Positions 1 through 8,735 of a DNA stretch of 24,621 bases are shown one piece after another. This DNA is from Aminicenans sp964648465 (GTDB lineage: Bacteria; Acidobacteriota; Aminicenantia; Aminicenantales; Aminicenantaceae), in the NCBI GenBank assembly GCA_964648465.1, contig CAZYMU010000036.1, positions 1 to 24,621 on the forward strand. Reading direction: 5' to 3'. The notes under the pieces are model-generated. The model was not told the origin of the DNA. It ran no database searches and worked only from the letters and a program-made list of their open reading frames with translations. Position 1 is the stretch's first letter. Each line of letters begins with the position of its first letter. The position numbers were made by a program, and so were the translations under genes.

Positions 1-168
1 TTATTGAGGAATTTAATACGATGTCCCCTCTCTCGTCAACCTAAAGTACGGATTACCGTGATGAACCAATTAAGAGAGAAGGAGTTCTGAATACTTGGAA
101 TTCTTAATTGGGAATTAAGTGTTGCCGTTTTGTAATGAATGTGAGCTTAATGGAAGTAATGCCATCAT

Positions 169-197
169 TTGACCAAGTTTTTAGAAATTGATATCTT
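169..197 (+). promoter_or_regulatory. Putative sigma70-type promoter of the MinD-fusion gene
   Basis: TTGACC (169-174) and TATCTT (192-197) are separated by 17 bases, matching the sigma70 consensus at 5/6 and 4/6 positions. Transcription would start near 204, giving a leader of about 70 nt that ends in the Shine-Dalgarno sequence AAGGAGG (258-264) before the ATG at 274. Inferred from sequence only. Confidence 0.45.
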
Positions 198-273
198 ATT
201 GTTTGCGTATGTTTGGTCAGCACACCTAGTGATAAAGAAAGACCGACTAAGCGAATAAAGGAGGTATGTATTT

Positions 274-2091
274 ATGGAAATAGCCATATCGAGCGGAAAA
301 GGAGGAACAGGCAAGACATTTATTGCAACAAATCTGGCAGTTACTCTGGAGGGAATGAGCGAAAAAGTGACATATCTTGATTGTGATGTAGAAGAACCGA
401 ACGGCCACCTTTTCTTGAAGCCCCGAATCGACAGGCAGGAGGATGTTGTGATTTTGTCTCCTCTTGGGGTTGACGAAGATAAGTGTATTTTATGCGGCAA
501 ATGTGCAGAAGTTTGTCACTATAATGCCATTGCTGTAATAAAAGATAAGGTACTTTTTTTTAGAGAACTATGCCATGCTTGCGGAGCATGTAAAATAATC
601 TGTCCTGAAGATGCAATTATTGAAAAAGAGAGAAAGATTGGCGTTTTAAAACATGGAAAGAGCAGTACTATAGATTTTCACTATGCACTTCTTGAAACCG
701 CAGAAGGGGGTATGTCTCCAAGGCTTGTTAAAAAAGTGAGAAGCTGTATAAGAGAAGGAATAAATATCCTTGATTCTTCCCCGGGAACAGCCTGTCCTGT
801 TGTAGAAACAGTAAAGGATGTCGATTTGTGTGTTCTTGTGACCGATCCAACCCCGTTTGGACTCAATGATTTGAAACTGGCTGTAGATATGGCCAGAGAG
901 GTCGGACAGGAACCTGTTGTGCTGGTAAATCGTGCGGAATATCATGATGAGAATTTGAAAGAATACTGCAGCAGTGAAAAACTGGAAATCATAGGAGAAA
1001 TTCCTGATGATCGAAAGATAGCAGAAGTATATTCTGTAGGAGACATTGTTGTTGAAAAACTTCATCAATACAGGAAACAGTTTGAAGAAATAGCCTTAAA
1101 GATTATGAATCTAGCCAGCAGAGAGAGGATTGTTCAGAAAAGCCAGGAGAAAGAAGAACGCAAGGCAAAGAAAGAAATTGATAAACCTGCTCTTCATAGT
1201 GTGCCAGGGGGAAAAAGGCCCAGGGAACTTGTCATTATAAGCGGAAAAGGGGGAACAGGAAAGACTTCAATTGCTGCTTGTTTTGTAGCCCTGGCAGGGG
1301 AAACGGTCATAGCGGATTGCGATGTGGATGCAGCGGATTTACATCTTGTTTTGAACCCCAAAATAAAATACAGAGGGGATTTTATCGGAGGGGTCATTGC
1401 TGAAATAGACCAGGATAAATGTACTGGATGCGGGAAATGTAAAGAAGCATGCCGTTTTTCAGCAGTTAAAGAAGAAGTCTCAAATAATAAACGCAGGTTT
1501 TTCATTGATGACCTTGCATGTGAAGGATGCGGTGTCTGCTTTCTTGTGTGTGAAGATGAAGCTGTAAGAGTTTGTGATGCTGTGAATGGAGAATGGTTTA
1601 TCTCAGAAACAAAATATGGGCCCATGAGTCATGCAAAACTAGGAATCGCTCAGGAAAACTCAGGGCGGCTTGTGACGTTGGTTAGGAACAATGAAGTGCA
1701 GCTTGCCCAGGATATAAAGAATGACAAAGCTGTAGTCGATGGGTCTCCAGGCACGGGATGTCCGGTCATAGCATCTTTAACAGGTGCAGCATTTGCACTG
1801 GTTGTCACAGAACCCACGGTATCAGGCCTACATGATCTGGATCGCATATTAAAAGTTGTCAGGCATTTTAGTATTCCGTGTGGGGTTGTTGTGAATAAAT
1901 ATGATTTAAATGTGGAGATGACAGAAAAAATAAAACTTTTAAGCCAGGATTACAATGCTGAATTTATTGGAGTCATCCCTTATGATAAGATAGTAACAGA
2001 GGCTCAGGTAAACGGTGTTTCTGTTGTTGAATATTCAGATGCCCCTGTAACAGAAAGCATAAAGCGAATTTGGAATAAGGTAAAAATTTAG
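274..2091 (+). CDS. Tandem-fused MinD-superfamily P-loop ATPase with inserted ferredoxin domains
   Basis: A 605-aa soluble protein made of two homologous halves. Each half has an N-terminal deviant Walker A (SGKGGTGKT at 7-15 and 323-331) and two inserted 4-Cys ferredoxin motifs: Cys 71/74/77/81 and 100/103/106/110 in the first half, 383/386/389/393 and 416/419/422/426 in the second. Each half also has an SSPGT/GSPGTGCPV switch segment followed by a VVTEPT/LVTDPT-type strand. A charged Lys/Glu-rich linker (about 285-315) joins them. This is the COG1149 type of Mrp/NBP35-like ATPase, normally encoded by two adjacent genes of about 290 aa; here they form one chain. The family is linked to Fe-S or metallocofactor handling, but the substrate here is unknown. 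The start is fixed by AAGGAGG 9 nt upstream. It converges on recO with only one base between the stops. Confidence 0.9.
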   Translation: MEIAISSGKGGTGKTFIATNLAVTLEGMSEKVTYLDCDVEEPNGHLFLKPRIDRQEDVVILSPLGVDEDKCILCGKCAEVCHYNAIAVIKDKVLFFRELCHACGACKIICPEDAIIEKERKIGVLKHGKSSTIDFHYALLETAEGGMSPRLVKKVRSCIREGINILDSSPGTACPVVETVKDVDLCVLVTDPTPFGLNDLKLAVDMAREVGQEPVVLVNRAEYHDENLKEYCSSEKLEIIGEIPDDRKIAEVYSVGDIVVEKLHQYRKQFEEIALKIMNLASRERIVQKSQEKEERKAKKEIDKPALHSVPGGKRPRELVIISGKGGTGKTSIAACFVALAGETVIADCDVDAADLHLVLNPKIKYRGDFIGGVIAEIDQDKCTGCGKCKEACRFSAVKEEVSNNKRRFFIDDLACEGCGVCFLVCEDEAVRVCDAVNGEWFISETKYGPMSHAKLGIAQENSGRLVTLVRNNEVQLAQDIKNDKAVVDGSPGTGCPVIASLTGAAFALVVTEPTVSGLHDLDRILKVVRHFSIPCGVVVNKYDLNVEMTEKIKLLSQDYNAEFIGVIPYDKIVTEAQVNGVSVVEYSDAPVTESIKRIWNKVKI

Positions 2092-2092
2092 A

Positions 2093-2827
2093 TTACTTTA
2101 TTTTATAGCTTAAGGATTTTGGCTCTCTTTCCATGTGAAAGATGACAATTGATTTCAGTATTTTTCTTACAGATTTTATTTGTTGTTCTGAGAATGGAAT
2201 CTTGTTATTTCTTGGAGGAGGATTTTTTTTAACCCATTTGATGAATTCATTTAATTCGGGTTTAATTTCTTCTTTTTTTTGTTGTGCGCAGTTATTGCAG
2301 AAAATTCCATCCCTCTTTAAAGAAAGCCATCCATGATCAGTGATTTCATTTTTGCATTTCTTGCACCTTTTGAAATCTGGAAGGAGTCCGTTTATTTTTA
2401 AGAACCAGGCTTCAAAATATGCACTTAGAAACTCCGGGTTTGTATATGTTTTGAGTGCTTGAAGTGTTGAAAGGAGCAGGCGGAAGAGAGTGTCGTCTTT
2501 TGACCTTGCAGGGAAAAATTGTTCAATGAGTTCAGAAAAATAGCTGAGTGTTAAAGATATATTCAGATCTTTCTGAATATCGAAGAATGACTCGAGCAGA
2601 TCGCAATTGCTGATGGTTACTAATTCTTTCCGCTCTTTTTCATAATAAAAAACCTTAACATATGACATAGGTTCCAAGCTGCTTCCGAAGCGGTTTGCAA
2701 ATTTTCTTGCTCCCTTTGCGATTCCTCTGAAAAGGCCAAAATCTCTGGAAAAAAAGACAACTAATTTGTCCTGCTCCCCAATATTGAATGTTCTTAAGAC
2801 AAATGATTCGGATTGAGCTAAAGGCAT
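2093..2827 (-). CDS. recO: DNA repair protein RecO
   Basis: A 244-aa cytoplasmic protein that, in the RecFOR pathway, helps load RecA onto SSB-coated single-stranded DNA and anneals strands. The N-terminal OB-fold begins SESFVLRTFNIGEQDKLVV and continues through GLFRGIAKGARK. The helical C-terminal part carries a zinc-binding four-Cys set at C155/C158 and C177/C180 (CKKC and CNNC). The frame is open to 2905, but the ATG at 2827 gives the canonical N-terminus and normal family length, and sits 8 bp after the mgtE stop; the longer version would overlap mgtE. No clear Shine-Dalgarno precedes it, so coupling to mgtE translation is likely. It is the last gene of the minus-strand run. Confidence 0.88.
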   Translation of the reverse strand: MPLAQSESFVLRTFNIGEQDKLVVFFSRDFGLFRGIAKGARKFANRFGSSLEPMSYVKVFYYEKERKELVTISNCDLLESFFDIQKDLNISLTLSYFSELIEQFFPARSKDDTLFRLLLSTLQALKTYTNPEFLSAYFEAWFLKINGLLPDFKRCKKCKNEITDHGWLSLKRDGIFCNNCAQQKKEEIKPELNEFIKWVKKNPPPRNNKIPFSEQQIKSVRKILKSIVIFHMEREPKSLSYKIK

Positions 2828-2835
2828 AGGAAAAA

Positions 2836-4197
2836 TTAAGTAATGTATTTGAGAAAGATAGTTCCTAATGTAAGGAATGAAAGTAAACCGAATGTGTCTG
2901 TACACATCGTAAGGAAGTTAACTGAACCCAGGGCTGGGTCCAACCGGATAAGTTTCAAGAACAAAGGGATTAAAGTGCCTAGAAAGGCGGCGACGAAAAG
3001 ATTGATGATAATAGATAGGCCTAAAATGAGGCCGAGAAAGGGGTTACCAATGATTAAATAAGAAACAATAGCTAGAGTGAACCCAAGAATCAAACCATTT
3101 CCAAGTCCAACCAAAACTTCTTTGAACAGAGCCTTTCTTGCAGAAATCCATTCGGCTTGTCCAATAGCAATTTCGCGTACAATGATAGCAATAGTCTGAT
3201 TTCCGGCGATGCCACCAAGCGCAGCAACAAGAGGCATGAAAACAGCAAGAATGACAGCCTGTTGAATGGTTCCTTTAAAATGGTTGACGACAAGAGGAGC
3301 AAGTGAGGCTGTAAATAAGCTTATCAGAAGAAAAGGAAACCTTTTCTTTATAGAGGAAATAGGCGTATCTTGTATCCTGTCTGTTGTATCCAGAGATACC
3401 ATTTTATACATGTCTTCCGTGGCTTCCTTGTCTATAATGTCTATGATGTCATCTACTGTCACGACTCCAACAAGCCTGTTTTCGGAATCAATGACCGGGA
3501 TAGCTACAAGATTATAATCTGCAACGTTTCTCGCGACTTCTTCCTGATCGGTTTCAGTGTGAACACTGATAACATCTTTTGTCATGATATTTTTTAATGG
3601 TGTATCAGGACGTGAAAATAAGACTTGTCTTAATGATACAACTCCAACCAATTGATCCTGGCTATTTACAACGTATAAGTAGAAAGCGGATTCTACATCT
3701 CCTTCAAGCTGCATCGCTGTAATGACATCTGAGACTTTAGTTTCCTGATTCAGGGCGTAGAAATCTGGCGACATGATTCGGCCTGCAGTTTCTTCCTCAT
3801 GATGAAGGAGGCCTTTAATATCTTCTGAAGGTTTCTCTTCCATAGCTTCCAGAACAGATTTCTGCATCTCCTCTGGGAGAAGTTCAAGTATAGGAGCAAC
3901 ATCGTCAGAAGGAGTCATCTGGAATAACTCTGAAATCTGTTTCACTGGAAGCTCCTGTAATATTTGGGCACTATCTTCAGGGTCTAATTCACTCAAGACT
4001 TCTGTAGCTTTCTCTTTTTGTTCTTCGTAGAGCGTATTAAAGAGAGTGAGTTTTTCTCTTAAGATAAGGTGTGTCATGATAGAAGAGATGTCAGCTGGAT
4101 GAATATTTTTTACAAGGTTCCAAAGGCGTGTAATAGTACCCATGTTTATGAATTTCCGTATGGAATTGATTATTAGCCTTTGTGCTTGAATTTTCAT
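2836..4197 (-). CDS. mgtE: Magnesium transporter MgtE
   Basis: A 453-aa inner-membrane Mg2+ channel/transporter. An N-terminal superhelical MgtE_N domain (about 34-135, with HPADIS and repeated LxxLPxE helices) is followed by a CBS pair (about 138-255; IMSPDF, VSDVITAMQ, IMTKDVISV, LVAIPVIDSENRLVGVVTVD). After that come about five membrane helices (about 286-450) with the family signature MPLVAALGGIAGNQT and the late acidic residue D434 in MCTDTFG, equivalent to the pore Asp of known MgtE proteins. The cytoplasmic domains sense Mg2+ and close the pore. AAGGGA lies about 5 nt upstream of the ATG. An 18-residue extension before MGTITRLW is unremarkable but could be trimmed if the second Met is used. 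Confidence 0.93.
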   Translation of the reverse strand: MKIQAQRLIINSIRKFINMGTITRLWNLVKNIHPADISSIMTHLILREKLTLFNTLYEEQKEKATEVLSELDPEDSAQILQELPVKQISELFQMTPSDDVAPILELLPEEMQKSVLEAMEEKPSEDIKGLLHHEEETAGRIMSPDFYALNQETKVSDVITAMQLEGDVESAFYLYVVNSQDQLVGVVSLRQVLFSRPDTPLKNIMTKDVISVHTETDQEEVARNVADYNLVAIPVIDSENRLVGVVTVDDIIDIIDKEATEDMYKMVSLDTTDRIQDTPISSIKKRFPFLLISLFTASLAPLVVNHFKGTIQQAVILAVFMPLVAALGGIAGNQTIAIIVREIAIGQAEWISARKALFKEVLVGLGNGLILGFTLAIVSYLIIGNPFLGLILGLSIIINLFVAAFLGTLIPLFLKLIRLDPALGSVNFLTMCTDTFGLLSFLTLGTIFLKYIT

Positions 4198-4217
4198 TTT
4201 TTCCCTTAAATTTTCGT

Positions 4218-4247
4218 ATTTTACAATAACATAAATATTTTAGTCAG
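4218..4247 (-). promoter_or_regulatory. Possible promoter of mgtE-recO
   Basis: On the minus strand, CTGACT (4247-4242), 18 bases and TAAAAT (4223-4218) form a moderate sigma70-like match, with a start near 4211 and a 13-nt leader holding the AAGGGA ribosome-binding site. The 162-bp gap between ntrX and mgtE otherwise holds only AT-rich sequence and no clear terminator. No M-box-like structure is apparent by eye. Confidence 0.35.
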
Positions 4248-4359
4248 TAAACGGAAAATTAAAATAATTTTCAATGTTGTTTTCCATTTTTTATGAATAA
4301 TTTAGTGCTGTTTATATGCTGATAGATTGATTTGTTGAGTAGTCAGGTTACAGGTTTGT

Positions 4360-5721
4360 TTACCCGAGGAATGATATTTTCAGATTTTTTATTTTCTCGT
4401 ATAGAAGTTCTTTTTCGATATTAAGATTTGAAGCTGTTTTGGTAAGGTCCCAGCTGTGTTTCATTAAAGATTTATGGATATATACTCTTTCGAATTGTTC
4501 TCTTGCCTGCATAAGAGTCTGATCCTCGATTAATCCAGGGATGAATTGTGATTCTCTTGGTTCAACAAGTAGATATAGATGGGAGGCTTTAATTTTTTCT
4601 TCCTTTATCATTAGCACGAATCTTTCAATAACGTTGATTAGTTCACTCACATTTCCTGGCCAATCGTAGTTAATAAAAGATTCCACAGCTTCTTTATCCA
4701 TATTCTTTTGTTTTTTCCCAGATTCAATTGAGAAATATTTAAGAAAATAGTCTATTAATAAAGGAATGTCTTCTTTTCTTTCTCTTAAGGGAGGAACAAC
4801 CATTGGAATGACATTAAGTTTAAAGAAGAGATCCTTTCTGAATTTTCCTTCTGCAACGCACTTACTCAGATTCTTATCTGTTGAAGTAATTATTCTTGTG
4901 TCAGCTGATATAAAATCCGTCGAGCCTAATGGTTCAAATTCTTGCTCTTCTATAAACTTGACCAGTTTAACCTGAGTCTTTAGGCTTAGCCCTCCGATTT
5001 CGTCTAGGAAAAGAGTCCCTCCGTCTGCAACCAGTAGTTTCCCTTTTTTATCTTTTACAGCATTTGGGAAAGTCCCTTTAACATACCCGAAAAGTTCGCT
5101 TTCGATCAGGTTTTCAGGAATAGCTGCGCAGTTTATCTGGATAAATCTTTTGTTTTTTCGTGGACTTTTCTGATGGATTAAATGGGCAATGAGTTCTTTT
5201 CCGCTTCCATTTTCACCATAGATAAGGACTCGGCCGTTAGTTGGGGCAATCGTCTCTATTTTAGCCTTGAGTTTTTGAATAGGAAGGCTTTTTCCAATAA
5301 GTTGATATTTTGCCTTGATTTTTTCTCGGAGTTGAATGTTTTCTTCCTCCAAACTTTTTTGTTTTAATGCGTTTTTTACGGTCAAAACAATTTTTTCCAG
5401 TGAGAGAGGCTTCTCCAGAAAGTCGTATGCCCCGAGTTTTGTAGCTTTTACAGCGGCCTCTACAGAACCATGACCTGTGATCATGATTACCTGATTGTGT
5501 TCTTCCATAGTTTTGATTTTCTCTAAAACTTCAATTCCATTCATTTCGGGAAGCCAGATGTCAAGAAGAATCAAGTCGAAATTTTCTCCTTTCAGCATAT
5601 CGAGGCCTTTTTCTCCTGTATTTGTTGTCTTAACTAAATAATTTTCGTCTTCAAGAATTCCTTTTAATGAGGACCTGATTCCGTCTTCATCATCAATGAT
5701 AAGAATTTTGTCTGTAGTCAT
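4360..5721 (-). CDS. ntrX: NtrX/NtrC-family response regulator with a degenerate sigma54-contact loop
   Basis: A 453-aa cytoplasmic regulator. Receiver domain 1-120: acidic pocket D10/D11, phospho-acceptor D54 in LLLDIWLPEMNG, T82 and K104. AAA+ domain about 140-370: Walker A GENGSGKE (169-176), Walker B GGTLFLDE (234-241), sensor/Arg-finger segment FRKDLFFKLNVIP (294-306) and RERKEDIP (313-320). The Fis-type helix-turn-helix is at 420-450, preceded by the NtrX-like L-AR-FE-YI stretch. The sigma54-contact loop, normally GAFTGA, reads GTFPNA (216-221), so productive sigma54 contact is doubtful. Its start overlaps ntrY by 4 nt (ATGA), so NtrY is its evident cognate kinase. The name follows domain order and context; the regulon is unknown. 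Confidence 0.85.
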   Translation of the reverse strand: MTTDKILIIDDEDGIRSSLKGILEDENYLVKTTNTGEKGLDMLKGENFDLILLDIWLPEMNGIEVLEKIKTMEEHNQVIMITGHGSVEAAVKATKLGAYDFLEKPLSLEKIVLTVKNALKQKSLEEENIQLREKIKAKYQLIGKSLPIQKLKAKIETIAPTNGRVLIYGENGSGKELIAHLIHQKSPRKNKRFIQINCAAIPENLIESELFGYVKGTFPNAVKDKKGKLLVADGGTLFLDEIGGLSLKTQVKLVKFIEEQEFEPLGSTDFISADTRIITSTDKNLSKCVAEGKFRKDLFFKLNVIPMVVPPLRERKEDIPLLIDYFLKYFSIESGKKQKNMDKEAVESFINYDWPGNVSELINVIERFVLMIKEEKIKASHLYLLVEPRESQFIPGLIEDQTLMQAREQFERVYIHKSLMKHSWDLTKTASNLNIEKELLYEKIKNLKISFLG

Positions 5722-7883
5722 GCTGGTATCCGAATGATGAATTTGCTCCCGCTGGGTTTATTGCTTTCAATCTCGATTGAACCGTTATGTTCTTTTATGA
5801 TTTGATGAACTATTGCTAATCCCAAACCGGTTCCTTTCTTTTTTGTTGAAAAATGAGGGAGAAAGAGTTTTCCCTTGTCTTGAATAGAAATCCCAGGGCC
5901 AGAGTCAGAAATTTCTATTTTTACTACTCGATTCTCTTCTTCAAATGATGTGCGGATCTGAATTTCTCCTTTCTTATTCATGGCATCTATAGCATTGTCA
6001 AGAAGATTGATGAAAACCCGCCTCATCTGTTCGGGATCAATTTGTATAATGGAAGGAACCTCCGAAGATAAAAGAGTCTTGAATTCTATATCAGTGAATA
6101 TCCCTTTAAAGAGGGAGATTGTTTGTGTGATTATTTCATGGATATTTTCTGATTGAAGCATTATGTTTGGCATTCGGGCAAAGTTGGAAAATTCATCTAT
6201 GAGAGATTTTATGGTTCCAGCTTCGTTGACTATAGTATTAGCTCCTTCTTTGATGATCTTGTTTGGGTTTTTCCCTGGCTTTTTTAAATTTTTAATAATT
6301 CGTTCTGCGGAAAGTTGGATTGGAGTCAGAGGATTTTTGATTTCATGAGCGACTCGTTGAGCAACTTCTTTCCATGCCGCGATTTTTTGTGCTTTTATGA
6401 GTTGAGTTAAATTGTCAAGTACTATGATTATGCCTGAAAATTTATTGTTATATTGTCTCAGTGGAGATAAGGTTAAAGAAAGAATTGTGCTCTGGTTGCC
6501 AAAATTTATTTGCATCTCTTTTTCGGACAGTTTGAATTTATTCTTCATTCCGTATTTAATATTATTAAGGATTTCTGAATATTTAGAATCGCTAAGGATC
6601 TTTTCGTAACTTTTACCGATGGGTTTTTTCCCTTGTAATTCCAACATATCGAGGGCAGAAGGATTAATGGTTGTAATAATACCTTCTGCATTCAAGGTGA
6701 TGACTCCTGTGGTTATATTATTCAAGACAGTTTCGATATACTGTTTCCTCGATTCCAGTTCTGAGGTTTTTTGGGCAATATTGTGATGGCTCTCATTTAA
6801 GTCAGATACCATCTGGTTAAAGGAATCAATGAATGTTCCCAGCTCATCAGAGGCAGGGTCCTCAACCTTAATATTTAAATTTCCTTTAGAAACTTCTTTG
6901 GTTGCGTGGGCGAGCTTTTCAATAGGAATAGTAATTCCTTTGGCCAGATGAAATGCTATCCAACTTGCCGCAAAGATGATGAGAAGCGTTATGAAAATTA
7001 GCGTCATTAGATACAATGATTTTACAGGATTTTTCTGTATTTTTATCTGGCGGTATCTCTGAACATAGGCAGTAATATTGTTGATTTTCTGAGCGTAATT
7101 TTGTGGAAGATATTTTCCTGTAACAATCAGGAGATTGTATTTGTCCTGGATGTTGAAAGAAAGCCCCCGCCTTATCATTTCTCCTGTGCCCATCGGTTCG
7201 ATAGTACTGAATTCTTCACCGAGCTGGGCTCTTTTGACTATATTTTCCTTTAAAGTGTGGTAGTCCCGGAGAGGAAGGTCCGGGTTTAGGTAAGAAAATA
7301 ATTCTTCATCGTTGAAATAAATTCCGATTTCGTCGAGCTTATATTCAGTCAATTTATCCTTGACGAATTCCATTAAAGGAGCTCTTTGTTCTATGTCTAT
7401 GAGTTTTTGTTTTTGGATGGCTTTGCCAAGCTGTTTGGCATAATGGAGAGTTATTTCTTCTGTGTTTAGATAGAATCCATCAGCTAGACCTTTTGTATCG
7501 TTCAGGATTTTATCGATAGGCGTCTTAAACCACTGCTCAATGTTTCTGCTGATCAGGTCGCTTGCAAAGAAGAAAAGAAGGAGTGTTGGAATAAGGGATA
7601 ATGAAATAAAGAAAAAGAGCAGTTTTGTCTTGAAATGAGAACCGGCAACCTTTCTTTTTCTTTCCAAATAGAGTTTTGCCAAGTTTCTGCCAAGTACAAA
7701 TAGAAGAATAAGAAAAAGAAGAAGAACGATGATTTGTAGAGAAGAAAGGAGGACATTTGTTACTGTAGTTGGGGAAAATTGTTGAGTCTCGCGGATAAAA
7801 AACTCGATAGCAAAAAATAGAATAATAAGCAGGACAATAATAGCACCGATAACACGCGGTCCCTTGTTCTTTGCTTCTTCCAT
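5718..7883 (-). CDS. ntrY: NtrY-type membrane sensor histidine kinase
   Basis: A 721-aa inner-membrane kinase. Membrane helices lie at about 11-30, 46-66, 86-108 and 289-312, with a periplasmic sensing region (about 110-288) before the last. Then come HAMP (about 313-365), PAS (about 380-490), a dimerisation/phosphoacceptor segment with H513 in VAHEIKNPLTPIQLSAERI, and an ATPase domain with N-box NLLDNAIDA (626-634), G1 DSGPGI (660-665), F-box FLPHFSTKK (674-682) and G2 GTGLGLA (684-690). It would phosphorylate the adjacent regulator. This 3+1 helix layout plus HAMP-PAS is typical of NtrY. Upstream of the ATG there is no Shine-Dalgarno; the start is 45 bp after rodZ. The nitrogen link of the NtrY name should not be assumed, because homologues also sense redox or envelope state. 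Confidence 0.9.
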   Translation of the reverse strand: MEEAKNKGPRVIGAIIVLLIILFFAIEFFIRETQQFSPTTVTNVLLSSLQIIVLLLFLILLFVLGRNLAKLYLERKRKVAGSHFKTKLLFFFISLSLIPTLLLFFFASDLISRNIEQWFKTPIDKILNDTKGLADGFYLNTEEITLHYAKQLGKAIQKQKLIDIEQRAPLMEFVKDKLTEYKLDEIGIYFNDEELFSYLNPDLPLRDYHTLKENIVKRAQLGEEFSTIEPMGTGEMIRRGLSFNIQDKYNLLIVTGKYLPQNYAQKINNITAYVQRYRQIKIQKNPVKSLYLMTLIFITLLIIFAASWIAFHLAKGITIPIEKLAHATKEVSKGNLNIKVEDPASDELGTFIDSFNQMVSDLNESHHNIAQKTSELESRKQYIETVLNNITTGVITLNAEGIITTINPSALDMLELQGKKPIGKSYEKILSDSKYSEILNNIKYGMKNKFKLSEKEMQINFGNQSTILSLTLSPLRQYNNKFSGIIIVLDNLTQLIKAQKIAAWKEVAQRVAHEIKNPLTPIQLSAERIIKNLKKPGKNPNKIIKEGANTIVNEAGTIKSLIDEFSNFARMPNIMLQSENIHEIITQTISLFKGIFTDIEFKTLLSSEVPSIIQIDPEQMRRVFINLLDNAIDAMNKKGEIQIRTSFEEENRVVKIEISDSGPGISIQDKGKLFLPHFSTKKKGTGLGLAIVHQIIKEHNGSIEIESNKPSGSKFIIRIPA

Positions 7884-7928
7884 TGTTATTTTATTTTAGC
7901 ATTTGTTTTAGTATTTTACTGTGTATTA

Positions 7929-8669
7929 TTATTCGAGGAATTGTTGGAAATTGTCTAGGGTTATTCTGATATTTTTAACAACAGCACCAGAACGGCCAAG
8001 GGATTTCCCTTTTTTGTTGTTTATAGTATAAGAAAATCCGCCTGCATTTCCTATATTGAAGAGTATTTCTTCGAGAGCGAATGTTTGGAATTTTTCTCCA
8101 GGCTGTTTAAGACCATTTAGCTTTTCAATGCCGTCTGCATAGACTTGAATCCAGGTTTCCTGATGGAAAGAAATTTCGAGATTCAATACTTTTTCTTCTT
8201 CCATTGATTCATTTACTGGAGGAGGCAGGATTATATCTTTTTGAGCTGTTTTATAAGTTGGGAGAGGTACAGGGATATTGGCAGGTTCCTTTTTTAGGAA
8301 TATAAAATAAAGGGATAAAGGAATTACTAAAATAAGAAAGGTTAATATTGCAAGACGAATAATATTTTTTATTTTATGATTGGTTGTTATACGAATTTCT
8401 CCCTGTTTGCTTTCCTCTTCCAGGGTTTGTTCCTGAAGTTGAATGGTTTCATAGTATTTATTCATGACTGCATTTTCATCTAAGCCAATATAACTAGCAT
8501 ATGTGCGTATGATGCCCTTGGTAAAAAAATCTCCTGGAAGCATATCCAATTGATCTTCTTCTAATGCTCTCAGGAATCTTAAGTTTATCTTTGTTGAGTC
8601 AGCAATTTCTTTTAGAGTTATCCCTCTTAATTTTCGTTCTCTTTTGAGTTCTTGCCCAATGGATGCCAT
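7929..8669 (-). CDS. rodZ: RodZ-like cytoskeleton/helix-turn-helix membrane protein
   Basis: A 246-aa bitopic inner-membrane protein. The N-terminal HTH_25 domain (about 3-72; IGQELKRERKLRGITLKEIA, FLRALEED, LPGDFFTKGIIRTYA, IGLDE) is the MreB-binding module of RodZ. One membrane helix follows (103-125), then a Pro-rich periplasmic linker (130-155) and a DUF4115-type beta domain (162-246; WIQVYADG, LKQPGEKF, IGNAGGFSYTINN). RodZ couples MreB filaments to wall synthesis. The HTH is intact, so DNA binding cannot be excluded. There is no Shine-Dalgarno: a consensus promoter ends 7 nt before the ATG, suggesting a leaderless transcript that would also serve ntrY-ntrX. It follows ftsX by 66 bp. Confidence 0.85.
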   Translation of the reverse strand: MASIGQELKRERKLRGITLKEIADSTKINLRFLRALEEDQLDMLPGDFFTKGIIRTYASYIGLDENAVMNKYYETIQLQEQTLEEESKQGEIRITTNHKIKNIIRLAILTFLILVIPLSLYFIFLKKEPANIPVPLPTYKTAQKDIILPPPVNESMEEEKVLNLEISFHQETWIQVYADGIEKLNGLKQPGEKFQTFALEEILFNIGNAGGFSYTINNKKGKSLGRSGAVVKNIRITLDNFQQFLE

Positions 8670-8676
8670 TTTTTGA

Positions 8677-8705
8677 ATTTTAAGATAAGAGCATCTCTAT
8701 GTCAA
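8677..8705 (-). promoter_or_regulatory. Consensus promoter abutting the rodZ start codon
   Basis: On the minus strand, TTGACA (8705-8700), 17 bases and TAAAAT (8682-8677) match sigma70 at 6/6 and 5/6. Counting 7 nt from the -10 box puts the transcription start at about 8670, next to the rodZ ATG (8669). Confidence 0.65.
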
Positions 8706-8735
8706 ATCAGTATAGGCCGAACTGTTTGTAACAAG

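Noticed and set aside
1..90. Open frame of 29 codons at the left edge, possible C-terminus of a truncated gene
   Set aside because: Too short, no recognisable motif and no codon or homology support; 1-168 is otherwise featureless AT-rich sequence.
646..1625. Long antisense frames opposite the MinD fusion
   Set aside because: They mirror codon structure of the strongly supported plus-strand gene, lack ribosome-binding sites, and show Ser/Phe-rich compositions typical of antisense shadows.
2828..2905. N-terminal extension of RecO
   Set aside because: It would overlap mgtE, and residues before MPLAQSES do not belong to the RecO fold.
4198..4359. Mg2+-sensing riboswitch upstream of mgtE
   Set aside because: The predicted leader is about 13 nt, and the region shows no conserved helices by eye.
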